From positions 100,356-164,355 of the forward strand of contig JALHNO010000015.1 of assembly GCA_022843465.1 (NCBI GenBank): a stretch of 64,000 nt of DNA. The letters run 5' to 3'. The DNA comes from Pseudomonadota bacterium. Lineage in GTDB: Bacteria > Pseudomonadota > Gammaproteobacteria > Xanthomonadales > Ahniellaceae. The position numbers and the translations under genes are program-made. Below are positions 1-10,100 of this stretch, one piece after another. The notes below the pieces were generated by a model. It saw nothing but the letters and a program-made list of their open reading frames with translations. It made no database searches and was not told the origin of the DNA. Numbering within the stretch: position 1 is the stretch's first letter; each line of letters starts with the position of its first letter.

Positions 1-2
1 CA

Positions 3-3000
3 CTGCCCGAGGGCGTGCCGGTCCGCATGGTTGCCCAGGAACCCACGCCCTGCTTCGGTGGCGCCTCCGGTCATCCCTGGACGCATGTGCCCTCGCGTGT
101 CGAGATGGTGTCGCCGAGTGCCGAGCGCAATGTGGTGTGGGATACCGGCGTGCTGACCGGAACCGTGGTCGGCGCGGCGGACTTCTCGGTCACCAGTGGT
201 CGTCTGTATCGCTCGATCGACAACCCGGATGCCTGGGAATACATGTACGTGCCGATCGGTGCCGACGGCAGCTATGTGTATCCGGGTCTGCTGCCTGGCA
301 ATTACGATCTGCTGTTTGATACCCAGCATCCGGATGCCGCCGGCAGCGATGTGCTGCGTGGTCAGCGCAGCCAGGTCATCGTCGAACTCGGCGAGATCAC
401 CGTCACCGATCTCTCCTTGCAGCCGACCGGCCGCATCCAGGGCGCGATCGTGACCTATACCGGCGAGCAGTCGGTCGGTGCCCGCGTCATTCTCAGCGGC
501 CTGGCGGCCGACCAGACCTATGACCAGTGCGCCAGCGATTGTGTACCGCAGACGCTCAGCAAGCATCGGGGCAAGCGCGCGGTAAACCGCGAAGTGCGCA
601 CCGACAGCCTCGGCCGCTATGCCTTTGCGGCCGTCCCGACCGGCAGCTATACGCTGACCGTGGTTGATCCGATTTCCGATGGTCGCAAGTCGGTGGCGCT
701 GACGGTGAGCACCGATCAGACCACGGTGCAGAACATGACCCTGCTCCAGCTCGGTCGCGTCGATCTGACCGTGCATACCGCAACCGGTACGCCGGCAGCA
801 GACGCCTATGTGCATCTCTTTGCCGTTGCCCAGGGTTTCGAGGAAGTCGCCGGTCGCACCAATGGACTGGGTCAGCTGACGATCGCCAATATCCCGGAAG
901 GCGACTACACGATCCGTGTCCGTGATCCGCGCTTCCCCAACGCGGCTTACATGGATCGAACCACCAGTGGCAGCATCCTCAGCCAGGGTCAGGCCGACAG
1001 CCGGACCGTGCAGTTGCGTGCTGCGGTATCGCTGGCCATTCACGTCATCGACAGCAGTACCGGCGGCGCCGGAATAGCAGGCGCTACGGTCAGCCTGATC
1101 GACGGCCGCGGAACCAGCACGCTGGCCAACACCAATGCCTCGGGTGATACCTCGGCAACAGCGGTGCCCGAAGGCACGGTAGCGGTGCGCGCGCGGGCGC
1201 GGATCAACAACATCGACCGCGAAGGCATCGTCAATGTTGCGGTCAACGCCGGCAATGACAATCAGAACATCGCTGTGGTGGTCGATCTCGCGCTCGCCCT
1301 GGTGCCGTTGCCACGAAATCTGTATGACGCCAACCGTTCGAGCTACGACATCCAGCGCGATGGCGCCGGCTGGCGCATGCCCGATCTCAGCATCGCGGGC
1401 GTGGCCTATACCGGTGCCACCACGGCCTCACAGCAACTCGATCAACGGCAGTACCTGATCGAGCAGTCCACGCCGATCGCGGGCCTGCTGGTCAGTCGCA
1501 AGGTGCATGTGCCGCGCAATGGCTACTACGCGCGCTATCTCGAGGTACTGGAGAATCCGACCGCCGAGGCGATCACGGTCGACGTGGTGCTGCGGGCCTT
1601 TGGCGGCTCCAGCGAAACTGTGCGCGACACCAGCAGCGGCGACAGCACCCTGAGCAACGAGGGCGTCGACCGCGATCGCTGGTTCAGCGTCGGGTCGTTC
1701 TCGGGCAGTCAGCTCGACACCACGGTGCACATCGCCGGCAGTGCCGGAGCTGCGTTGCCCGATGCCCAGCTTTCGCATCAGTACGTGCCGCAGCAGGGCG
1801 CCTATGAATCGCGGATTGCCTGGAACGGGGTCACCGTGGCTGCTGGTGCACGCGTCGTGCTGATGCACTTCGTTGCCCACCAGAGTGATCGCCTTGCCGC
1901 GATCGCCAGTGCCGAACGACTGGCACAGTTGCCGCCCGAAGTCCTCGATGGCCTGATCGACGAGCCTGCCGCCGGCATCGTGACCCACGCGGTACCGGCC
2001 AACGGCCAGAGTGCCCTGCCAGCCCTGCCCAGCCTGCTCGGTCGCATCAGTGGCCGCGTGCTCGAAGGCGACGGCAGTACCGTGGCCGGCGCCCGGATCA
2101 GTGCGCGCAGCCAGAACCCGCTGTACAGCCGGAGCTGGGATTCCTACGACGTCGCCGGCCTGCAGAGCAGCGCGGAAGGCGTCTATGTATTCGACGGCGT
2201 GCTGCGCGACGATCAATACTCGGTCGCCATTCCGGTCGATGCGGCGGTCGAACTGGTCGCCGATCATCCGCAGTCCGTCGAATCGGCGACGGCACTGGCG
2301 ACCCTGACGCCACAGACGCCGGAGACCACGGTGGATGTGCAGTTCAACTCCGGTGTCGTCCATGGCCGGGTAACGGGCATCTTCCAGTACGCGCCGATCG
2401 CGGGCACCGTGCGCGCCTATGTCGGTGCCAGCCTGCGCGGCGAGACGAGCTTCGGCAGCGATGGCATCTACCGCATCGGCGGTCTTGCAGCGGGCAGCTA
2501 TCGTCTGCGCGCCAATCTGTCGATCCAGCAAGGAACCGATCTGCTGGTCGATCTGGACAACGTCGCGATAGTCGCCGGGCAGGACAGGGAGCAGGACCTG
2601 GTCATGCCGCCCAATGGTGCGGTGTCCGGTGTGGTGCGCACGGCGGCGGGCAATGCCCTGCCCAATACGCACGTACGTCTGAGCGGTGCCGGCTACAGCC
2701 GGGAGATCTACACGGATGCGGATGGTCGCTATGCGCACAACGCCGTGCCGGCAGGTACCGCACTGCTGGCAGTGACCGATCCGCGCACCACCGCCGTGCT
2801 CGAATCCGAGGTCATCGTGGTTGCGAATCAGAATCTGGTCGCCGATGTCAGCCTGCCAGCGGCGGGTGTGGTGACGATCACTACGCGCTATGCCCGCGGC
2901 GAGATCGCTCCCAGTGTAGGGCTGTATCTGACCGCCCCATCGATCAGTGGCGAGCGCTGGCTTGGCCAAAGCAATGCGAGCGGCGTACTCGCCGTCTCGG

Positions 3001-6000
3001 TACCGGTGGGATCGTACTCGGTCCGGGCGCTGCACCCGTTGACCAGCGAGAGCTCCACAACGACGGGCCAAGTCGACAGCGATGGCCAACTGCTGAGTCT
3101 GGACGCGGTGCTGATGCCGTCAGCGCGTGCCCAGGTGCTGGTCCATCGCTCCGGGGTCGCGCAGTCAGGCGTGCGTGTCAACGCCCAGCGTCTGGGCAGC
3201 TCGGGCAACACCAGTTCCGGAACCACGGACGCCAACGGTCGCTTCACCACCAGCCATCTGCGCGCTGCTCGCCACGCCCTGACAGCGGTGACGACCACCA
3301 CCACCGGCAGCAGTGAAATACTGATCGATGCCGCTGTTGACGGTCAGATCGTGCCGATCGAAATCGATCTGGATACGGCGCTGTTCAGCGAGGGCCTGCT
3401 GTCATTTGCCGGCGAGCGTCATCTCTACAGTGTGCAGCTGACAACCGGCCAGCGGCTGGCGATCGCCATCAATGGTGCCGTGGTCGACTCGGTCGCCGCG
3501 CTCTGTCAGGCACGCGCCCAGGTCTATGCACCCAACAACAGTCTGATTGCCGATGGCTATGGGGCGGGCGCATCGCCGTACAGCCAGCAGAACACCACGG
3601 GGGACCTGCGCAATGTGCAGGCGACCAGCGATGGCCGCTATATCGTGGCGGTCTCGCGCTATCAGTCCAGCTGCAGTGTCGGGGGTTACCGCGTCGCGGC
3701 GATGCGTGATGGCCAGCCGCAGGCGTTCTCGCGCGATGTCGGTGGCGGCACGGTCGCTGGCCGGGTCCTGCGCCCTGACGGAGTGACGCCGGTGGTTGGC
3801 GCCATCGTTCGTCTGCAGGCGAGCGGTGCACCTGGCTCCCACGAACAGCGTTTGACTGCGGCCGATGGCAGCTTCCAGTTTGCGCCGATTCCGATCGGCG
3901 GCTTCGTGCTCGGCTACCACCCCTCGGGCGCCCAGCCGGCCCTGGTCAGCCACAACGGCTACCTGGCGCAGACCGGTGAGGCCATCGTGCAGGATCTGGT
4001 CCTGCCGGCCACTACCACCGTCAATATCCAGGTACTCGGTGACGATGCCCTGCCCTATCCAGGAACCGTGCAATTGTCGCTGCGCTCCGGCGGAAGCTGG
4101 TTGACGCGCTATACCGACAACCAGGGGCGCTACAGCCACCTGCACGTCGGCAATAATCCGCTGACTGTGCTGGCCTATCACCCGCAGAACAGTACCGTGA
4201 TCGATTCGGTCGAGGTGCAGGCGCTCGACGGTGGCGTTCGCGATGTCAGCCTGAGTCTGGCGTCCGGTCGCTTCTCCGGCAGTGTGCTCAATAGCGCCGC
4301 GCAGCCGGTGCCGCATGCCGAGGTCGAAATCCGCAGTGAGTCGGATGACTATCTGACCTACACGCAGTCCGATGCCGCCGGCGCCTATCTGACACCACCG
4401 CTGGCTTCGGCGCGACCGCTGCGCCTGCTGGCAAGGGACCCGCAAAATTACGTGACCGTCGAGACGCTGGCGCAGCCGGTCACCGGCGCCACCACGCCGC
4501 TGGATCTGGTATTGCCGGCGCGTGGTGAAGTGCTGGTTCGCGTCGTCAATGGTGCGGGCGCACCGATCCCGGAGGCCTACAGCCATGCCGCATTCGAAAC
4601 CCGACTCGGCAGTGGCGATTACAGCACCCACGGCTGGGGCGGCACCGACAGCAATGGTGAGCATCTGATCGAGCATCTGCCGGTCGGACGGCCCTTGAGC
4701 ATCCGTGCCGAGTACTACCTCGGGGGTGGCTATCGCGGCAAGGGCGAAGGTGGCGGTGGCGGCAACTACGTGTATGCCGAAACCGAAATCACACTCGATA
4801 CGCCGGGCGCCCAGGTGCTGGTTGAACTCGTGCTCGACATCCCCGGCGGCGCTGTCCGTGCCGTCGTCAGCACCGCCGACGGCGAGCCGCTGGATGGTCA
4901 GGGCACCTGCTATCTGGTGCTCGATCCGGGTCCGGAGAATGGCGAGTACGCCGAGGGTGACTGCAGCGAGCCGCTTCTGCTCAATAGTGTTCCCGAAGGT
5001 GAGCATGAGGCGACGGTGTACGGGTCCGACTTCTACGAGTCGGGCATACCAGTGACCGTGGTCGATGGCGAAACCGCCGAGATTGAAGTGTTCCTGTCCG
5101 TGGTGAAGGGCCAGGTACGCTTTGCCAATGGCAGCGTGGCCGACGATGCCTATGTCGACATCGAATCCGCCGACGGCAGTGGCCGCTCGACGAACACCGA
5201 CGCCGAGGGACGCTATCGCGTGTTCAATGTGCCCCTGGGCGATCTGGTTGCCCGCGCCGACGACAACAACAGTGGCCTGCACGTCGAGGCGAGCGCCAGC
5301 CTGGCGGATGCCGGCGTGCCGTTGATCATCGATCTGCAACTGCCCGCCAGCGCCCGCATCGAAGGCATTGTGCGCGACGCCGCCGCCCAGCCGCTGGCAA
5401 ATGCCAGGGTGGTCGCGCGCAACCTCGAGCACGATATCTACCGCACTGCCGAGACCGATGCCAATGGCGCCTATCAGATCGACCGGATGGCACTGGGGGC
5501 CTTCGATGCCGCCGCGATTCCCGCCGACAGCGCCAATCTGGCCCAGGCCAGCGGCAGCCTGGACATCGCCGAAACGACCCTGAACCTGGATCTCACCCTG
5601 GCCGAGTCCGCGGCTGTCGGCGGCAGCGTCCGTGGTGCAGACACGCTGCCGGTTGCCGGCGCCTGCGTCGAGTACCGTTCCAGCGTGGCTGGCTTTGGCT
5701 ATCAGGAACTCTACCTGTCGACCATCAGCGACGCCCAGGGCGGCTATTCCTTTGGCAGCGTATACGGTGGCCCCTACTCGATCCTGGCGCGCAACTGCAG
5801 TGACTACGTCAATGCCGGATTGGCCGACGGTGTCGTTGCCAGCGCCGGCGTCGCAGTCAGTGACGTCGACATCGGCAATGCCCGGATGCTGGGGCTTGCC
5901 CTGGCCGACAGCGTCTCCGGCTTCAGCTTCCATGCCAATGGTGACGGCAGTGTCTACGCCTGGACGATGCCGAACTACTGGCACTCGGTGTTCGACTATC

Positions 6001-6599
6001 CGATCCAGTTGATGCTGGCCGACGAGTACTTCCCTTACTTCCCGGCGGCGCGTCACGCCCAGTCGATGCGCCAGATGGATGTCGGCCCAGCCTATGTCGA
6101 GGGACTACGCGTGACCCGGCAGACCTACGTGCCGGCGGCCGGCGGCTATGCCCGCGTCGTCGACGTATTCAGCAATGTCGGCGATCAGCCGATCAGTGTG
6201 CCGCTGTCGTTGCGGGGCGCGCACAACTCCGGCGCCGTGCTGGTGGCTCCACCCGCACAGCAGGGCGGTCGCTATCTGCTGCAGCGGTCTTCGGATACCA
6301 CTGGCAGTTACACGCCCGGCGTCGCCGCGTACGTGTTGTCGGGCGTCGGCGGAACGGCTGCCGACACGGTGGACTTCGTGGAAGGCCGCGGCGCCTTCAG
6401 CTTCGGCTGGCAGCTGAGCCTGGCGCCCGGCGAGACCCGGCGCTACCTGCACTATCTGGTGGTGCGCCAGCCAGACGCGGCCGCTGCCGCAGAATCGCAG
6501 GCGCAATCGCTGATGCAGATGACCGAGCCCGGAATGTTCGATGGGCTGAGCAATAGCGAGCGCGCCGAGATCATCAACTTCCTGGTACCTGCACAATGA
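3..6599 (+). CDS. Giant carboxypeptidase-regulatory/CnaB-like repeat surface protein (5' end outside window)
   Basis: The reading frame is open to the left edge, so the true start and any signal peptide lie upstream; a GTG at 15 is only the first possible start inside the window. More than 2190 residues are visible. I count about 17 copies of the beta-sandwich hairpin signature D-x-x-G-x-Y-x(4)-V-P-x-G-x-Y, typical of CarboxypepD_reg/CnaB folds. Two unlike stretches, about residues 430-660 and 1960-2194, resemble each other: each has a V-P-x-x-G-Y-x-R-x-x-x-V core and a P-x-x-x-x-G-L-x-x-x-E ending. They are probably two copies of one globular domain. The role is likely extracellular adhesion or structure, by family analogy only. 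The stop overlaps the next start (ATGA), so the downstream gene is probably translationally coupled. Confidence 0.85.
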   Translation: MPEGVPVRMVAQEPTPCFGGASGHPWTHVPSRVEMVSPSAERNVVWDTGVLTGTVVGAADFSVTSGRLYRSIDNPDAWEYMYVPIGADGSYVYPGLLPGNYDLLFDTQHPDAAGSDVLRGQRSQVIVELGEITVTDLSLQPTGRIQGAIVTYTGEQSVGARVILSGLAADQTYDQCASDCVPQTLSKHRGKRAVNREVRTDSLGRYAFAAVPTGSYTLTVVDPISDGRKSVALTVSTDQTTVQNMTLLQLGRVDLTVHTATGTPAADAYVHLFAVAQGFEEVAGRTNGLGQLTIANIPEGDYTIRVRDPRFPNAAYMDRTTSGSILSQGQADSRTVQLRAAVSLAIHVIDSSTGGAGIAGATVSLIDGRGTSTLANTNASGDTSATAVPEGTVAVRARARINNIDREGIVNVAVNAGNDNQNIAVVVDLALALVPLPRNLYDANRSSYDIQRDGAGWRMPDLSIAGVAYTGATTASQQLDQRQYLIEQSTPIAGLLVSRKVHVPRNGYYARYLEVLENPTAEAITVDVVLRAFGGSSETVRDTSSGDSTLSNEGVDRDRWFSVGSFSGSQLDTTVHIAGSAGAALPDAQLSHQYVPQQGAYESRIAWNGVTVAAGARVVLMHFVAHQSDRLAAIASAERLAQLPPEVLDGLIDEPAAGIVTHAVPANGQSALPALPSLLGRISGRVLEGDGSTVAGARISARSQNPLYSRSWDSYDVAGLQSSAEGVYVFDGVLRDDQYSVAIPVDAAVELVADHPQSVESATALATLTPQTPETTVDVQFNSGVVHGRVTGIFQYAPIAGTVRAYVGASLRGETSFGSDGIYRIGGLAAGSYRLRANLSIQQGTDLLVDLDNVAIVAGQDREQDLVMPPNGAVSGVVRTAAGNALPNTHVRLSGAGYSREIYTDADGRYAHNAVPAGTALLAVTDPRTTAVLESEVIVVANQNLVADVSLPAAGVVTITTRYARGEIAPSVGLYLTAPSISGERWLGQSNASGVLAVSVPVGSYSVRALHPLTSESSTTTGQVDSDGQLLSLDAVLMPSARAQVLVHRSGVAQSGVRVNAQRLGSSGNTSSGTTDANGRFTTSHLRAARHALTAVTTTTTGSSEILIDAAVDGQIVPIEIDLDTALFSEGLLSFAGERHLYSVQLTTGQRLAIAINGAVVDSVAALCQARAQVYAPNNSLIADGYGAGASPYSQQNTTGDLRNVQATSDGRYIVAVSRYQSSCSVGGYRVAAMRDGQPQAFSRDVGGGTVAGRVLRPDGVTPVVGAIVRLQASGAPGSHEQRLTAADGSFQFAPIPIGGFVLGYHPSGAQPALVSHNGYLAQTGEAIVQDLVLPATTTVNIQVLGDDALPYPGTVQLSLRSGGSWLTRYTDNQGRYSHLHVGNNPLTVLAYHPQNSTVIDSVEVQALDGGVRDVSLSLASGRFSGSVLNSAAQPVPHAEVEIRSESDDYLTYTQSDAAGAYLTPPLASARPLRLLARDPQNYVTVETLAQPVTGATTPLDLVLPARGEVLVRVVNGAGAPIPEAYSHAAFETRLGSGDYSTHGWGGTDSNGEHLIEHLPVGRPLSIRAEYYLGGGYRGKGEGGGGGNYVYAETEITLDTPGAQVLVELVLDIPGGAVRAVVSTADGEPLDGQGTCYLVLDPGPENGEYAEGDCSEPLLLNSVPEGEHEATVYGSDFYESGIPVTVVDGETAEIEVFLSVVKGQVRFANGSVADDAYVDIESADGSGRSTNTDAEGRYRVFNVPLGDLVARADDNNSGLHVEASASLADAGVPLIIDLQLPASARIEGIVRDAAAQPLANARVVARNLEHDIYRTAETDANGAYQIDRMALGAFDAAAIPADSANLAQASGSLDIAETTLNLDLTLAESAAVGGSVRGADTLPVAGACVEYRSSVAGFGYQELYLSTISDAQGGYSFGSVYGGPYSILARNCSDYVNAGLADGVVASAGVAVSDVDIGNARMLGLALADSVSGFSFHANGDGSVYAWTMPNYWHSVFDYPIQLMLADEYFPYFPAARHAQSMRQMDVGPAYVEGLRVTRQTYVPAAGGYARVVDVFSNVGDQPISVPLSLRGAHNSGAVLVAPPAQQGGRYLLQRSSDTTGSYTPGVAAYVLSGVGGTAADTVDFVEGRGAFSFGWQLSLAPGETRRYLHYLVVRQPDAAAAAESQAQSLMQMTEPGMFDGLSNSERAEIINFLVPAQ

Positions 6600-7108
6600 A
6601 ACGCGTCCTCGAAATCGGCTTTGGCGCCGCGCTGATCGCCCTGCTGGCCACATCCGCCAGCGGCGCCGGCGGGCTCGATCTGGGCAGTCTTCCGGTCCAC
6701 GCAGAACGCGGTCGTGCCGCGGCACTGCGCGAACAGCTGCCGGAGGCGCGCACCGTGGTCATCGTGATCGACGTCGGTGCTGCCCGCAGTGCGCGCTGGC
6801 TTGATGAACTGGCCGACACCGGCTTCAACGGCAACGGTGCCCTGATCGTCCAGGTCGGCCAGATCGGCAGTCAGCAGCGCATCAGCCGACAGCGCGACCG
6901 CCTGCGCAACGCGCGCTGGGCCGGTGCCCCACTGGGAAGCACACTGGAACATCTCGAAGCCAGCGCGCTGCCCGCCATCTACGGCGTCGATGCTGCCGGC
7001 ATCGTGCAATGGCGTCTGCCCACCAGCGGCCGTCGCAGCGACGAGATCGCGCTGCGCATCAGTGACTGGCTGAACCACGAACCGCGCCCGGCGCCGGGAT
7101 CAGAATGA
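6596..7108 (+). CDS. Exported thioredoxin-fold protein lacking the CxxC pair
   Basis: This 170-residue protein has an N-terminal signal peptide (MKR then a hydrophobic run ending near A-S-G-A). The mature part looks like a thioredoxin fold: a beta strand T-V-V-I-V-I-D, helices, and a late A-L-P-A-I-Y-G-V-D-A-A-G-I-V stretch. That stretch matches the cis-proline loop and following strand of TlpA/thioredoxin-like proteins. No C-x-x-C redox motif is present, so it is unlikely to be a standard disulfide reductase. It starts inside the stop codon of the giant repeat protein (ATGA) and its own stop overlaps a possible start of the following gene. It may help fold or anchor its large neighbours; that is inference. 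Confidence 0.75.
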   Translation: MKRVLEIGFGAALIALLATSASGAGGLDLGSLPVHAERGRAAALREQLPEARTVVIVIDVGAARSARWLDELADTGFNGNGALIVQVGQIGSQQRISRQRDRLRNARWAGAPLGSTLEHLEASALPAIYGVDAAGIVQWRLPTSGRRSDEIALRISDWLNHEPRPAPGSE

Positions 7109-7188
7109 ATTTTCCGAAATATCCAACCGCCACGAACCAGTACATCAGCACCCGCATCGGGTGTGATGTCAGCACGGAGCAGAGCGTA

Positions 7189-10100
7189 ATGAGCGCAACA
7201 AATGGAATCGGCCATGGCGCGCTCCGCCATATCCGGAATGCACTGGCCATGGTCGGCCTGCTGGCCGTCGCCGCGTTGGCACAGGCTGACGAGGTTCTGT
7301 TCTGCAGCGGTTTTGAATCACCCGACTGCCAAGTCACCCAGGATCAGCAACCGCCCATCTTCGTACATGCCGAGCCAGCCGAAATCGTCGTCACCCCAGG
7401 CAGCATCCCCCTCATAGGCGCGGATATTGTCGAGGAGCGTTCAGGGCTTGACCCGACTTCCATTCAGCTGTTCCACGATGACGTGGATGTCTCCGCCGAA
7501 ATTGCGCTGGTGGACATGCAAGTCCGCTACGCACTGGCGGCTCCCCCAGGTGCGGGAGCCCACCGTTGGCGCATACGGGCGCGCGACAACGCAGGCAATC
7601 AGGCCGAGTACGAGTGGCGTTACCTGGTGACCTCATCACCGGAAATCAGCGCGATGGCCCCGGTCGAAGAAAGTGAGGCGGCAGAAGCGGTCACGATCAG
7701 CGCGCGCATCGTCGACCAGCACACCGCGCTGCGGGCGGACCTGGTGAGCCTTCGCCTCGACGGTGAGCGGGTCGAACTCGGTACTGCACTCGAGCTGATC
7801 GACGCGCACACAGCGCAACTGGACTGGACACCACCAGCCAGCCTGGCGGTTGGCAGGCATGTGGTAATCCTTGAAGCAGTCAACGAGCGTGGCGCAACCA
7901 CGGTCGAAACCTGGGGCTTCTGGGTTCGCGAAGCACCGATTTACCAGGCCGAGTTTCTGGAGCCCGCTGAGGGCTTCGTCACTCAGCAACCGAGCGTGCG
8001 GGTTGCCATACTGGCTGGCTCCAACGAGTCGGATGTTGCCTCGGTACTGATCAATGGGGAGATTGCCGGGACCGACGCCGGAGCAGACCGCCGCGTCTTC
8101 TACACGCGCGATGTGGTGCTGGCGCCTGGCGCCAATTCCATCAGCGTTGTGATCGGCTTCAGCAATGGGCAAGTCCGCAGCCTGAGCAGAACGGTGACCT
8201 TCGATGCAGCGCCCGTCGTGGTGATCAGTACGCCGGCTGACTTCCATACATTCGGGCCCGACCTGCGCACTCCGGTCACCCCTGGTGGTGCACTCAATCT
8301 GACCGGCAATGTCGAGCATCCTGTTCGAATCAGCGGCAGCACAGATCGCCCTGTCGTCAGTGTCGAGATCAACCAGCAGGCGGCAACTCTGGATGCCAGT
8401 GGCACGGCGTTCGAGTTCACTGGCTTTTTCCTGCACGAGGGCACCAATGTCCTGACGGCGACGGCGGTAGATGCTCAGGGTCGCAACGGCAGTGCCAGCG
8501 TCACAGTATACGTTGATCACACTGCGCCCCTGCTCGCCATCGAGGGACCGAGTGCGGACGCGGTGACCTCGGCTCAGAGGATTGATATCCGCGGCAGCGT
8601 CTCCGACGCGGTTTCCGGTCTGGTCAATACGCCCAACCCCCAGGTCAGTGTGCGCAACCTCGCGAACGACACGACAACCATCGCCCAGGTCTATCAGGCC
8701 TTTTTCATCGCCGAGGACGTGCCCCTGGCGGTCGGTGCCAATGCCCTGGAGGTTGTTGCCGTGGATGGCGTGGGCAACGTGCGCACGCAGACCATCCGGG
8801 TGACCCGGGTGGGTGTCGGAAGCAAGCGCGTGGTGCAGTATTCGGGCAATCGTCAGCAGGCCCAGATCGGCAGCGAGTTGCCCGAAGCACTGGCAGCGCA
8901 TGTGCTCGATGCCGAGGGCAATCCGCTCACCAACACCGCCGTGCGCTTCGATATCCTGCGTGGTGACGGCAGCCTCGCAATGCAGGCAGGCACACCGACC
9001 ACAGGCGACGGTGTGAATCCGGCCCGCAATATGGTGGTCAATACCGATGGCAACGGAATTGCCCAGGTCTGGCTGACCCTCGGCAGTGAATCCGGTGTCG
9101 CCGCCAATGTAGTGCGGGCGGCGGTCGACGGAATTGCCGAAGAAGTAGAGTTCACTGCCTCCGCCGTGCGCGGCGCGCCGAAGTGGGTGCTGGCCGACGG
9201 CAGTTCTGGCACGCAATTCGCACTCAGCAACAGTCGCGCCATGGAACCACTGACGGTCGTGGTCTACGACTCCGAGCGCAATCGGGTCGAGAACGCGACG
9301 GTCGAATACCGCATCCAGCGTGGTGATGCCGCATTCGATGCACAATCCTGGCCTGGCGGCACGGTGATCGACGAAGGCGCCGCATTGCGCGTTCAGACCG
9401 ATCGAAACGGCAATGCCAGTGCACGACCATTGCTGGGTTTTGCCGAAGGTGACGTCAGGATCACGGCCCGTGCGGTCGATGCCGAATCCACGCCTGCTGC
9501 GATGTTCACCATATCTGTGCTCGCCCAGCGCGACGGCGACACCGCGTTGCGCGGCACCGTACTTGACCACACCGGTGCGCCACTGCCGGGCGTGCAGCTC
9601 TCGATCAGTCGAACCAACCTGAGCACGAGCTCGGACCAGGACGGCATCTTCCGGTTTGAATCCCAGGTCCCGCCAGGCAAGATCGACGTATTCATCGATG
9701 GTCGAACCGCGCCCGCACCCGCCGGTACCGAGTACCCGGCGCTGCATTTCGAAACCACGATCATCCGCGGCCGCGACAACCAGTTGCCGCATGCCATCTA
9801 TCTGCCGCCGGTGAACCTGTCACAGGCCAAGGTGGTTGGTGGCAACGAAGATGTCAGCCTGACGATACCCGGACTCGAAGGTTTCGAATTGATCGTCAAG
9901 GCCGGAAGTGTCACCTTTCCGGACGGCAGTCGGATTGGACCGGTCGTCGTCAGCCCGGTTCACGCCGACCGTCTGCCGATGGTACCGACCGGTGGCGCCG
10001 CCAGTTTTGGCCCGGTTGCCTGGACCCTGCAGCCCTCGTCAACGAGGTTCGACCCCCCGATCGAAGTGCGTATCCCCAACACGGGTGGGCTGCGGCCTGG

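Noticed and set aside
1428..6056. Long minus-strand open frames opposite the giant repeat protein
   Set aside because: They mirror the codon structure of the plus-strand gene in GC-rich DNA; the plus strand has clear repeated domains and the minus frames show no recognisable domain or signal.
7636..9792. 718-residue minus-strand frame opposite the toxin-like gene
   Set aside because: It is antisense to Ig-like repeats that are clearly coding on the plus strand and has no domain pattern.
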